64,000 nt of DNA, from the NCBI RefSeq assembly GCF_014154935.1, contig NZ_JACEHH010000008.1, positions 167,349 through 231,348 on the forward strand, in the 5' to 3' direction. A program made the translations under genes and the position numbers. Of the stretch, positions 37,843 to 46,104 are shown in pieces (position 1 is the first letter of the stretch; each line of letters opens with the position of its first letter). The notes under the pieces were generated by a model. It had not been told where the DNA came from, searched no databases, and saw nothing but the letters and a program-made list of their open reading frames with translations. This DNA is from Stieleria mannarensis (GTDB lineage: Bacteria; Planctomycetota; Planctomycetia; Pirellulales; Pirellulaceae).

Positions 37843-39588
37843 ATGGTCGAACTCCAAGGCATCCCTGTTTCACCCGGGGTCGCGATCGGCCCAGCGCTAG
37901 TGCTGGATGCGGCCGGTTATCGAATCCCGCGCTCTCTGCTCGCCGCTGATGAAGTGGACGCAGAGTTCGCTCGGTTGCGCGATGCCGTCGACCGCGTGTC
38001 CAACCGATTGGAATCCAATCGCCTGGAAACCTCGGCCGTCGCCGGCGAACACACCGGCGACATCTTTGCCGCCCAACTGCAGATGTTGCACGACCCCCGA
38101 CTGCAGGCCGAACTGCGGCGGCGGATCCAAGAAGAGCATCAGTCGGCCGCTTACGCCGTCAGCCGCGTCCTGCACAACTATGCCGAAGCGCTGCGCAAGC
38201 TGGACAACCCGCTGCTGGCCGATCGTGCCGAAGACGTCTTGGACATCGAAAAGCAGTTGCTGTTCTGCCTGGGCGCCGTCTCGGAAAGCCGCCTGCTGGA
38301 TCTGGATGAAGCGGTGATCATCCTCTCTCACGTCCTGACCCCCAGCGAAACGGCCAACCTGGACCGCCGCTATGTCCGCGGGTTCTGCACCGAAACCGGC
38401 GGCCCCGGCGGCCACACCGCGATCGTCGCCAAAGGCTTGGAGCTTCCCGCCGTCGTCGGCATCGGCAACTTCCTGGACCAAGTCGGCAACCGAATCAAGG
38501 TGATCGTCGACGGTGATCGAGGTCGGGTCATTCTGGATCCCGACGCCGAAACCCTGGCCAGTTACAAGAAACGGCTTAAAGCGCGGCGGTCGTTGACGGC
38601 CAAACTGTCCGAGCTCCGCGACCTGCCCGCCGAAACCATCGACGGCACGCCGCTGCGGTTGAGCGCCAACATCGAATTCCCGCACGAAACGACCACCTGC
38701 CTGGAACGCGGTGCCGATGGGATCGGACTCTACCGCACCGAGTTCTTGTACCTGTCCAGCGCCGAAGAGCCCAGCGAAGAAGACCACTACCAGGCCTACA
38801 GTCAGGTGGTCCGCGAGATGGATGGCCGCCCCGTCGTCATCCGCACCCTGGACCTCGGCGCCGACAAGATGGGCCACCGGCCGCTGGCCGAACACGAACA
38901 CAATCCCTTCCTGGGACTGCGCAGTATTCGACTCTCGCTGCGGAACCTGGACCTGTTCCGACCCCAGTTGCGGGCCATCTTGCGAGCGGCCGTCCACGGC
39001 GACATCCGCGTGATGTTCCCGTTGATCACGACGCTGGCCGAATTCCGGCAAGCGCGAATGTTGCTGAACGTCGTCGCCGAAGACCTGGAAGAATCCGGCA
39101 CGCCCCACCGCAGCAACATCCCCGTCGGCATGATGGTCGAAGTTCCCGCGGCGGTGATGATGCTGGATCGGTTCGTCGAAGAGGTCGATTTTCTGTCGAT
39201 CGGGACCAACGATTTGGCCCAGTACACGCTGGCCGTCGACCGCAGCAACGAATACGTCGCCGACCTGTATCAATCCAGCGACCCGGCCGTGTTGCGATTG
39301 ATCGCCCGCTGCGTCGAAGTCGCCAAAGAACATGATCGTCCGCTTTCGATCTGCGGTGAAATGAGCAGCAACCCGGCTCGCGCGTTGTTGTTAATGGGCA
39401 TGGGCGTTCGCCACTTGAGCGTCCCGCCGTCGTCGCTGCTGCGAGTCAAAAAGGCGATTCGTTCCGTCTCCATCGGCCAATGCGAACAGATGGCCCAGCG
39501 CGTCATGCAGCTCGAAGCAGCGCGTGACGTCGACCTGTATTTACTCGACCGGCTCGGCGAATACGTCCCCGAACTGATCGTGACCTGA
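37843..39588 (+). CDS. ptsI: PTS enzyme I (phosphoenolpyruvate-protein phosphotransferase)
   Basis: This cytosolic enzyme of 581 residues takes phosphate from phosphoenolpyruvate and gives it to HPr. The phospho-histidine is His191 in TGGPGGHTAIVA (most enzymes have S before the H; here G). The C-terminal barrel shows IGLYRTEFLY, the PEP-binding RTLDLGADK, IPVGMMVEVPAAV, FLSIGTNDLAQYTLAVDR and the catalytic Cys in SICGEMSSNP. The full length and all motifs indicate an active enzyme. It serves the regulatory PTS of this cluster, since no sugar permease is near. It ends 13 bases before the DUF2344 gene. Confidence 0.93.
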   Translation: MVELQGIPVSPGVAIGPALVLDAAGYRIPRSLLAADEVDAEFARLRDAVDRVSNRLESNRLETSAVAGEHTGDIFAAQLQMLHDPRLQAELRRRIQEEHQSAAYAVSRVLHNYAEALRKLDNPLLADRAEDVLDIEKQLLFCLGAVSESRLLDLDEAVIILSHVLTPSETANLDRRYVRGFCTETGGPGGHTAIVAKGLELPAVVGIGNFLDQVGNRIKVIVDGDRGRVILDPDAETLASYKKRLKARRSLTAKLSELRDLPAETIDGTPLRLSANIEFPHETTTCLERGADGIGLYRTEFLYLSSAEEPSEEDHYQAYSQVVREMDGRPVVIRTLDLGADKMGHRPLAEHEHNPFLGLRSIRLSLRNLDLFRPQLRAILRAAVHGDIRVMFPLITTLAEFRQARMLLNVVAEDLEESGTPHRSNIPVGMMVEVPAAVMMLDRFVEEVDFLSIGTNDLAQYTLAVDRSNEYVADLYQSSDPAVLRLIARCVEVAKEHDRPLSICGEMSSNPARALLLMGMGVRHLSVPPSSLLRVKKAIRSVSIGQCEQMAQRVMQLEAARDVDLYLLDRLGEYVPELIVT

Positions 39589-39601
39589 TCACCCACCATC
39601 C

Positions 39602-40408
39602 ATGTCTTCTCCCCCAAGTTCCATCCCTCCGACTGACGACACGACCGACGACGCGACGGATCGAGTGACCGCCGCCGAGCCGTTGCGGTTGCGCTACCGC
39701 ATCCGGTTCGCCAAAACAGGCTTGCTGCGTTGGACCAGCCACCGCGATCTGGCACGGCTGTGGGAACGTTTGGTGCGCCGCGCCCAGTTGCAACTGTCGA
39801 TGACCGAGGGCTTTCACCCCAAGCCACGAATCGGATTCCCGTCGGCACTCGCGCTCGGCATCAGCGGCCACAACGAAGTCGTCGAACTGGACTTGGCCGA
39901 ACGATTGTCCGCACCCGAATTGTTCCGCCGACTCGATCACGACGACCAGCCGGGGCTGACGATCAAAAGCGTTCAATTGCTGCCCGCCGATAGCGGCAAA
40001 GCCAAGCTGGAACGCACCGAGTATGTGATCACTCGCCCCGATCCGGAGCTGGGCGCCGCGGCGATCGATGAGGACCAAGTCCGGTCTGACATGCAGGCGT
40101 TCCTGACGCGCGAGAGCGTCACGGTGACTCGAAAAAACAAGCCGGTGACCTTCAACGTCGCCGAGCAAATTCTGTCGCTGGCCTTTGGCGACAACATCGA
40201 ACTGTCGATGGCCGCCAGCGACGCGGCAACCCTCAAGCCGACCGACGTGTTGGATCTGATCGGATGCTCCGATTGGATCGCCCACGGGTCGCAAATCACT
40301 CGTACAGAAGTGGTTTTGAAACGCGAGTTTCCGACCACGGATCCCGAATTTTTAGCAATCGCAAACCAATCGCCGCACCACGGCGAACACACCGACGAGG
40401 TGAATTAA
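39602..40408 (+). CDS. DUF2344 / radical-SAM-associated protein
   Basis: This 268-residue cytosolic protein belongs to the DUF2344 (TIGR03936) family. It has an N-terminal Ser/Pro/Thr-rich stretch of about 25 residues, then LRYRIRFAKTGLLRWTSHRD, the characteristic EGFHPKPRIGFPSALALGIS motif and ELDLAE. In many bacteria this domain is attached to, or encoded next to, a radical-SAM protein, and it commonly precedes RNase E/G, as here. A role in RNA or ribosome maturation is suspected from this linkage only. Its TAA directly abuts the ATG of the RNase gene at 40409, showing co-translation. No radical-SAM partner is adjacent in this window. Confidence 0.85.
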   Translation: MSSPPSSIPPTDDTTDDATDRVTAAEPLRLRYRIRFAKTGLLRWTSHRDLARLWERLVRRAQLQLSMTEGFHPKPRIGFPSALALGISGHNEVVELDLAERLSAPELFRRLDHDDQPGLTIKSVQLLPADSGKAKLERTEYVITRPDPELGAAAIDEDQVRSDMQAFLTRESVTVTRKNKPVTFNVAEQILSLAFGDNIELSMAASDAATLKPTDVLDLIGCSDWIAHGSQITRTEVVLKREFPTTDPEFLAIANQSPHHGEHTDEVN

Positions 40409-42013
40409 ATGAAACGCGAAATGTTGATGAACGTGCTCCAACCCGAAGAGAGCCGCATCGCCATCCTGGACGACGGAAAACTGGAAGAGTTGTACGTCGA
40501 ACGCAAGAGTGTCGAAGCCTTTGCCGGAAACATCTACCGAGGAAAAATCGTCAACCTGGAACCCAGCATCCAAGCCGCGTTTGTCGACTTCGGTGTCGGG
40601 CGCAACGGATTCCTGCACATCAGCGACGTCGAACCCCAGTACTTTCGCCAAGGCGGCTATGACCCCGAGGAGATCAAACGGGAATCCGACGAGATGGCCG
40701 AAGCGGCTGCCAAACGAGCCCGTGAATCCGGCCGCGGATCCAAGCGGGCTTTCAAAGGCGGACGGCCGCGCATCAAACCTCCGATCCAAGAGATCTTTAA
40801 ACGCGGCGACGAAGTCCTGGTCCAAGTCATCAAGGAAGGGATCGGCACCAAAGGACCCACGCTCAGCACGTACATCTCCATCCCGGGACGCTACCTGGTG
40901 CTGATGCCCGCACTCGAACGCGTCGGAGTGAGCCGCAAGATCGAAGACGACGACGACCGCAAACGGCTGCGTCGCTGCCTGCTGTCGCTCGGCCCGCCGA
41001 AGGGACTCGGGTTCATCGTCCGCACCGCCGGTGCCGGTCGCAGCGAGAAAGAACTCGGCCGCGACATGGACTATCTGATCCGGTTGTGGAAAACGATCGT
41101 CCGCCGCGTCAAAAGCGGCAACCAGCCGGGCGTGTTGTACGAAGAAAGCGACCTGATCATCAAAACGATTCGTGACATCTACAACGATGACATCGACCAG
41201 ATCGTGATCGACGAGAAAGAGGCTTTCGAGAACGCCCGCGACTTCTTGAAAATGGTCATGCCCCGCGTCGTCGATCGGCTGAAGCTGTACGACGGTTCCT
41301 CGCCGCTGTTCCACAAGTACAAACTGGAACGCGAAATCGTCAAAATTCACCAACGCCAGGTCAAACTGCCCAACGGCGGTTCGATCGTGATCGATCCGAC
41401 CGAAGCGCTGGTCGCGATCGACGTCAACAGCGGCAACTTCCGCGGCGAAAAGTCTGCCGAAGACAACGCGTTCAAATTGAACCTGGCCGCGGCGAAAGAG
41501 ATCGCCCGTCAGCTGCGGCTGCGCGACCTGGGCGGCGTGATCGTCAACGACTTCATCGACATGCGCAAAGAGAGCCACCGGCGGAAAGTCGAACGGGCGC
41601 TGCGTGATGCGATGGCCGGTGACCGCGCCCGCACCAAGATCTTGCGAACCAGTCCGTTCGGATTGATCGAGATGACGCGGCAACGGATCCGTCCGAGTTT
41701 GAAGCGCAGCATCTATCAAGATTGCCCGTGTTGCGAAGGCCGCGGATTGGTCAAGACCGCCGAAAGCATGTCGATCGAAGTCGTCCGGATGCTCGCACTG
41801 GCCGTCAAGAACGAACACATCCAACGCGTCACCGTACGCGTCAACGATGCCGTCGCGGCCCACTTGAACAACCAAAAACGGCGCAGCGTGATGGAGATGG
41901 AAGACACCGGCAACATGACCGTCCAGATCCTCGGCAGCGAAGGTCTGTACCCCGAACACCTGGAAATGGACTGCCGCGACGCCCAAGGCGAACGCGTCGA
42001 AATCGACTCCTAA
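40409..42013 (+). CDS. rng: Ribonuclease E/G family endoribonuclease
   Basis: This 534-residue RNase cuts single-stranded, A/U-rich RNA during mRNA turnover and rRNA processing. An S1-type domain (about 35-165, split by a basic insertion near 95-120, ESGRGSKRAFKGGRPRIK) is followed by the catalytic core with metal-binding Asp residues in ALVAIDVNSG and VNDFIDM and the zinc-link cysteines in CPCCEGRG. It lacks the long C-terminal degradosome scaffold of E. coli RNase E, so RNase G is the better name, though the length exceeds standard RNase G slightly. Start and stop fit the DUF2344 gene upstream without a gap. Confidence 0.9.
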   Translation: MKREMLMNVLQPEESRIAILDDGKLEELYVERKSVEAFAGNIYRGKIVNLEPSIQAAFVDFGVGRNGFLHISDVEPQYFRQGGYDPEEIKRESDEMAEAAAKRARESGRGSKRAFKGGRPRIKPPIQEIFKRGDEVLVQVIKEGIGTKGPTLSTYISIPGRYLVLMPALERVGVSRKIEDDDDRKRLRRCLLSLGPPKGLGFIVRTAGAGRSEKELGRDMDYLIRLWKTIVRRVKSGNQPGVLYEESDLIIKTIRDIYNDDIDQIVIDEKEAFENARDFLKMVMPRVVDRLKLYDGSSPLFHKYKLEREIVKIHQRQVKLPNGGSIVIDPTEALVAIDVNSGNFRGEKSAEDNAFKLNLAAAKEIARQLRLRDLGGVIVNDFIDMRKESHRRKVERALRDAMAGDRARTKILRTSPFGLIEMTRQRIRPSLKRSIYQDCPCCEGRGLVKTAESMSIEVVRMLALAVKNEHIQRVTVRVNDAVAAHLNNQKRRSVMEMEDTGNMTVQILGSEGLYPEHLEMDCRDAQGERVEIDS

Positions 42014-42159
42014 GCACGCCATCCCCGTGGGATAGGCTTCCAGCCTGTCGTCCTCCACCCGTTCCCGGGCTCCTGCCCGGGAACGAGATGCACGGCGTCC
42101 TTTCCAGGTCGTCGCGCACCACTCGCCGTCTGCCGCAGCTCAGTTTTCGGATCCAAATC

Positions 42160-42239
42160 GTAGCGGAAGCCGCCAAGGCTTTCGGTCCCCCGGTGCGACA
42201 TCGACGTGCCCGTGCGAAACTCGTGGGCGGTTCCGCTAC
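42160..42239 (-). repeat. Singleton of the 107-base array unit, reverse orientation
   Basis: Begins GTAGCGGAAGCCGCCAAGGC and ends GGTTCCGCTAC, matching the reverse complement of the unit repeated at 23551-24660, with a diverged middle. Its presence here shows that the array unit also exists as a dispersed element. Confidence 0.7.
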
Positions 42240-42286
42240 CTGAAGACCAAGCTGCTGCGGAGGACTAAAATTCTTTCGCAGCGTCG

Positions 42287-42388
42287 TTTTCGATTGGGCT
42301 CGGCAGTCGCCGTCCTCTCCGAGGTCGGCTTCCGGCAAAGCTTCGCTTTGTCGCGTGCGCCGAGTTCGGAGAACACGGCGACTCTCGG
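42287..42388. repeat. Second copy of the AGTCGCCGTCC dispersed repeat
   Basis: This matches 32988-33090 over about 100 bases, in the same orientation. It again sits just upstream of a gene (the DUF6807 protein) and extends that gene's open frame artificially. Confidence 0.7.
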
Positions 42389-42492
42389 AAGGGCCATCGT
42401 GCCCGGAGAGGTCGCTGCCACAGCCCGCCGGATCTTCTACTAAACTATGGGGGCTGTACCTTCACCTCCCACCCTCGATCCCCACCCGCAAC

Positions 42493-43464
42493 ATGCTCGC
42501 TCGAATCCTGTTTGCCTGCTTGGCTTTGATTCCGTCCCTCTGTCTGGTCGCCCCGACCGCCGCTGCTGACATCGAGATCACCGACGACGGCAGCAAAGCG
42601 GTCGTCACGATCGACGGACAGCCGTTTACCGAATACCGATACAGCGGTTATGCCAAGCCGATCCTGTATCCGGTGTACGGTCCCGGGCAAAAACCGATGA
42701 CCCGCAACTACCCGATGGTCAAGGACGTCGACAACGAAGCCAGCGACCATCCCCACCATAAATCGATCTGGTACACGCACGACGAAGTCGGCGGGATCCG
42801 ATTCTGGATGGAAGACGCCGAAGGCAAGAAATCCAAAGAGGTTGGCACCCAGGTGCAAACCTCGCTGAAGATCGACGGCAACAAGATCATCGCTCAAAAC
42901 GATTGGAAGAGCGCCGACGGGGAAACGGTTTGCAGCGACCAACGCACGCTGACCTTTGGCAGCGAAGGCGACGCCCGCACCATCGATTACGAAGTCACCT
43001 GGATCGCGTCGTCCGGCGACCTGATCATCGGTGACACCAAAGAAGGCACGATGGGCATGCGGACCCACCCGCGGCTACGTTTGAAAGCCGATCCGAAGCG
43101 CGGCAATCACACCGCCGGCGGTCACGCGATCAACAGCGAAGGCGTCGAAGGGAAAGCGATGTGGGGCAAACGCGCCGCCTGGGTCGATTACTGGGGAGAG
43201 ATCGACGGCCAGTTGACCGGCATTGCGATGTTCGACCATCCCAGCAACCCGCGCCACCCGACGTGGTGGCATGCTCGCGATTACGGGCTGGTCGCAGCCA
43301 ATCCCTTCGGCGTCAATCACTTCGAAAACAAACCCGACGGCACCGGCGACATGACGCTCAAGGCCGGCGAGACAATGACGTTCCGCTATCGGTTCCTGTT
43401 CCACCGCGGCGACGCCAAATCGGCAAACGTTGCCCAAGCGTACAAGGCGTACGCGAAGGAGTGA
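42493..43464 (+). CDS. Exported DUF6807 (PmoA-like) protein
   Basis: This exported protein of 323 residues starts at the ATG at 42493 with a signal peptide (MLARILFACLALIPSLCLVA, cleaved near AAA-DI). It belongs to the DUF6807 family, often annotated 'PmoA family protein' although it is unrelated to methane monooxygenase. Typical conserved patches are present: FTEYRYSGYAKPILYPVYGP, TRNYP, DHPHHKSIWY and GMFDHPSNPRHPTWWHARDY-like segments. The family is abundant in planctomycetes and is thought to act on carbohydrates; the activity is not established. The frame opens at 42355 inside a dispersed repeat and that part is rejected. Confidence 0.82.
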   Translation: MLARILFACLALIPSLCLVAPTAAADIEITDDGSKAVVTIDGQPFTEYRYSGYAKPILYPVYGPGQKPMTRNYPMVKDVDNEASDHPHHKSIWYTHDEVGGIRFWMEDAEGKKSKEVGTQVQTSLKIDGNKIIAQNDWKSADGETVCSDQRTLTFGSEGDARTIDYEVTWIASSGDLIIGDTKEGTMGMRTHPRLRLKADPKRGNHTAGGHAINSEGVEGKAMWGKRAAWVDYWGEIDGQLTGIAMFDHPSNPRHPTWWHARDYGLVAANPFGVNHFENKPDGTGDMTLKAGETMTFRYRFLFHRGDAKSANVAQAYKAYAKE

Positions 43465-43540
43465 TTGGCGGGTGGGTTGGTCCCGCGCTAAACCGCTGAT
43501 CTTCGTTTGAGATCGGTCGGGTTGCCGGTAAGTCGATTTA

Positions 43541-43670
43541 ACCCTCCCCCTGGGAGGGTCGCGGAGGAGTATACGACGACGCGGGGAGGGTTCGCTGTGG
43601 CTCGGAGTCACTCAAACACCACGAATCAACCCTCCCCTCGCTGCGCTCGACCCTCCCTGCCAGGGAGGGT
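43541..43670 (+). repeat. ACCCTCCC-type dispersed repeat, forward intergenic copy
   Basis: About 130 bases bounded by small hairpins of ACCCTCCC and GGGAGGGT at both ends. It matches 56683-56811 with about 11 differences and no gaps in roughly 129 positions, and matches 35677-35800 in reverse. This copy lies in the 330-base gap between the DUF6807 gene and metG, convergent genes. The gap (43465-43794) otherwise holds only the inverted repeat at 43729-43787. Confidence 0.85.
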
Positions 43671-43728
43671 GAATCCCCAAAAACCGCACGTCTTCGGAAG
43701 GTCCGTCGTACTTTGAGAAGCGATCGTC

Positions 43729-43787
43729 CTAGGCTGGACCGTCCAGCCTGTCGTCCCCTGACTTGACAGGCTGGAAGCCTATCCCAC
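43729..43787. repeat. Inverted repeat of the GATAGGCTTCCAGCC family
   Basis: The arms (left CTAGGCTGGACCGTCCAGCC..., right GACAGGCTGGAAGCCTATCC) pair imperfectly around about 12 bases. The right arm is identical to that of the perfect copy at 3144-3202. It sits 8 bases beyond the metG stop and could terminate that gene. Confidence 0.7.
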
Positions 43788-43794
43788 CGCACCC

Positions 43795-45840
43795 TCAGTG
43801 CACGCGTTGTCCGGGCAGGGCGCCTTCGTCGGGGGAGAGCAGGAACACGTCTTCGCCGCCGGGGCCGCTGGCACACACCATGCCTTCGCTCAATCCGAAC
43901 CGCATCTTACGCGGCTTCAAATTGGCCACCATCACGACCAGTCGGCCGACCAGACTCTCCGGTTCGTAAGCCGCTTTGATGCCGGCAAACACCTGACGCG
44001 TCTCGTCACCGCCCAGCCCCAACGTCAGCTTGAGCAACTTGTTGGCTTCGGGAACGTGTTCGGCCGTCAGCACGCGGGCGACGCGGAAGTCGACTTTGAC
44101 AAAATCGTCGATCGTGATTTCATCGGCGATCGGTTCGTCTTTGAGCGGTTGATCCGAATCATCAAACGTCGGTCGGTTCTCCGCGGCGGCTTCGGCGTCG
44201 GCGGCTTCTTTGCTCTCTTCAATCATCTTTTGCAAATCCTCGGGTTGAATGCGTTCCATCATGCGTTGGAATTTCGCCACCGCTGTGCCCAACAATGGCG
44301 TTTTACTTTGTTCCCACGACGTGATCGGCTCGCCCAGCAGCGCGTTGCATTTCTCAGCCAGCGTCGGCAACACGGGAGCCAGGTAGATCGCCAGTTGCCG
44401 AAACAGGTTCAGCGCCACGGTGACCACGTCGCGTAGTTCGTCTTGTCGTTCGGGGTCCTTCTTCATCTCCCACGGCTTGGCGTGTTCGACGAACGGGTTG
44501 GCGGCGTCGGCCAGTTCCATAATCAACCGCATCGCACGGCTGTAATCACCGACTTCGTAGGCCTGGGCGATCGAATCACCGACCTTGGCGGCGTTTTCGA
44601 ACAATCCACCGTCCTCGGGATAGGTTTCCGCCAGACCAGTGTTCTTAGCAAACTTGCCGACGCGGCTGGCCAGGTTGACGACCTTGCCGACCAGATCGCT
44701 GTTGACCTTTTCGACAAACTCGTCGATCCCCAAATCAAGGTCCTCCACGCGCTGGGTCAGCTTGGTCGCATAGAAGTAACGCAAGTAATCCGGATCGGAA
44801 TGCTTGCGATAGGTTTCCGCGCTGATCAACGTCCCGGTCGACTTGCTCATTTTTTCGCCGCCGACGTTCAAGAATCCGTGGATGTGGACCTTGGTCGGCA
44901 GCTGCAAGCCCGCGGTGTGCAACATGCCGGGCCAGAACAGCGTGTGGAAATAGGTGATGTCCTTGCCGATGAAGTGGTGGATTTCGGTCGATTCGCTGCG
45001 CCACCAATCGTCGAACGACTCTCCGTTGGCCTCGCACCATTCCTTGGTGCTGGACACGTAACCGATCGGGGCGTCGAACCAGACGTACCAGTAATTTCCG
45101 GTCGAATCGGGGATCTCGAATCCGAAGTAGGGGCCCGGCCGGCTGATGTCCCAATCCTTCAGCTCTTTGTCCTCGGCCAGGAAAAAGCCTTTCAAATAGT
45201 TCGCGGTTTCTTTTTGCAGCGCGTCGCCGTTGTCGATCCACTCGGTCAGGAACGAACGCAGTTTTTCCAGGGTGACGAACAAGTGCACCGCCGAGCGGAC
45301 TTCGGGGGTGGCGCCGCTGAGCGTGCTTTTGGGATCGATCAATTCGGTCGGCGAGTACGTCGCACCGCATTGGCAGTGGTCGCCCGGTTGGTTGGTACGG
45401 CCGCAAACCGGACAGGTGCCGCGGACGAAGCGGTCCGCCAAAAACGTCTCCGCTTCGGGGTCATACAGCTGGTCGATGCTTTTTTCGGTGACCAGATCCG
45501 CCTCGCGGAGGGCTTTCCAGAACAGGTGGCACAGCTCCCGGTTGGCCTCGCTGTTGGTGCTGCCGTAGTGGTCAAAATCGACGTGGAAATCGGCGAAATC
45601 GCGTTGATGTTCCGCACTCATCGCGGCAATCAGCTCTTCTTCGCTGCGGCCTTCCTTTTTCGCGCGGATCATGATCGCGGTGCCGTGCGTGTCGTCGGCA
45701 CAGATGTAAACGCAGCGGTTGCCGATCAGCCGCTGAAAACGCACCCAAATGTCCGTTTGAATGTATTCCACCAGGTGACCGATGTGGATCGGCCCGTTGG
45801 CGTAGGGCAGTGCGCTGGTGACCAGGATGCGTCGGGGCAT
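43795..45840 (-). CDS. metG: Methionyl-tRNA synthetase
   Basis: This cytosolic enzyme charges tRNA-Met (EC 6.1.1.10). It has 681 residues from the ATG at 45840; the frame is open to 45915 but this start gives [20 protein letters not shown]. Class I motifs are present: HIGH at residues 19-22 and KMSKS in [12 protein letters not shown] four-cysteine zinc knuckle ([17 protein letters not shown]) is typical of the E. coli-type enzyme. After the anticodon-binding helical domain comes an acidic linker (about 545-575) and a C-terminal OB-fold tRNA-binding domain ([20 protein letters not shown]), which also mediates dimerisation. Confidence 0.95.
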   Translation of the reverse strand: MPRRILVTSALPYANGPIHIGHLVEYIQTDIWVRFQRLIGNRCVYICADDTHGTAIMIRAKKEGRSEEELIAAMSAEHQRDFADFHVDFDHYGSTNSEANRELCHLFWKALREADLVTEKSIDQLYDPEAETFLADRFVRGTCPVCGRTNQPGDHCQCGATYSPTELIDPKSTLSGATPEVRSAVHLFVTLEKLRSFLTEWIDNGDALQKETANYLKGFFLAEDKELKDWDISRPGPYFGFEIPDSTGNYWYVWFDAPIGYVSSTKEWCEANGESFDDWWRSESTEIHHFIGKDITYFHTLFWPGMLHTAGLQLPTKVHIHGFLNVGGEKMSKSTGTLISAETYRKHSDPDYLRYFYATKLTQRVEDLDLGIDEFVEKVNSDLVGKVVNLASRVGKFAKNTGLAETYPEDGGLFENAAKVGDSIAQAYEVGDYSRAMRLIMELADAANPFVEHAKPWEMKKDPERQDELRDVVTVALNLFRQLAIYLAPVLPTLAEKCNALLGEPITSWEQSKTPLLGTAVAKFQRMMERIQPEDLQKMIEESKEAADAEAAAENRPTFDDSDQPLKDEPIADEITIDDFVKVDFRVARVLTAEHVPEANKLLKLTLGLGGDETRQVFAGIKAAYEPESLVGRLVVMVANLKPRKMRFGLSEGMVCASGPGGEDVFLLSPDEGALPGQRVH

Positions 45841-46104
45841 GGTTGGACTAATTCTTCTTCGGCGTGTCGAGAGAAAGGGAATCTGGGCCGGATTGTACAG
45901 ATCGTCGTGAAACACGTAATCCCGAATGTTTCCCGAGGTTTCCCAGGGGGAAGGGTGCGGTTTGGGGTTGTCGCCCCGACGACCGATTGCGGAAAGTCCT
46001 TTTGTCGTCGTTTTGTCTCAAGTGAGAACTCCGTTGTGACGGGGGACGACAACCATTCGGCCGATGGATCGGCTGATCAGGGCACTTGTCTAGGGAGAGA
46101 CACA

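Larger units (their letters stand above)
42014..42492. other. Gap made of four dispersed repeats
   Basis: Almost the whole gap is repeat-derived: a half copy of the GATAGGCTTCCAGCC element (42027-42050), a GTTCCCGGGCTCCTGCCCGGGAAC hairpin (about 42061-42084), a reverse copy of the 3001-3027 segment (42091-42118), a reverse singleton of the 107-base array unit (42160-42239) and a copy of the 32988-33090 element (42287-42388). No gene is seen. Confidence 0.7.

Noticed and set aside
37670..37900. A small plus-strand gene ahead of ptsI
   Set aside because: It overlaps the ptsI start in another frame and its Arg/Pro/Ser-rich product looks like a composition by-product.
37897..39333. A 478-residue minus-strand open frame
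   Set aside because: It is antisense to ptsI, whose catalytic motifs are complete; the antisense product is Gln/Val/Asp-rich without any domain.
40352..42058. A 568-residue minus-strand open frame
   Set aside because: It is antisense to the RNase E/G gene, which has all catalytic motifs.
44443..46104. A 550-residue upstream extension of the thioredoxin-protease gene
   Set aside because: This part is antisense to metG; the signal peptide and ribosome-binding site at the TTG 46105 mark the real start.
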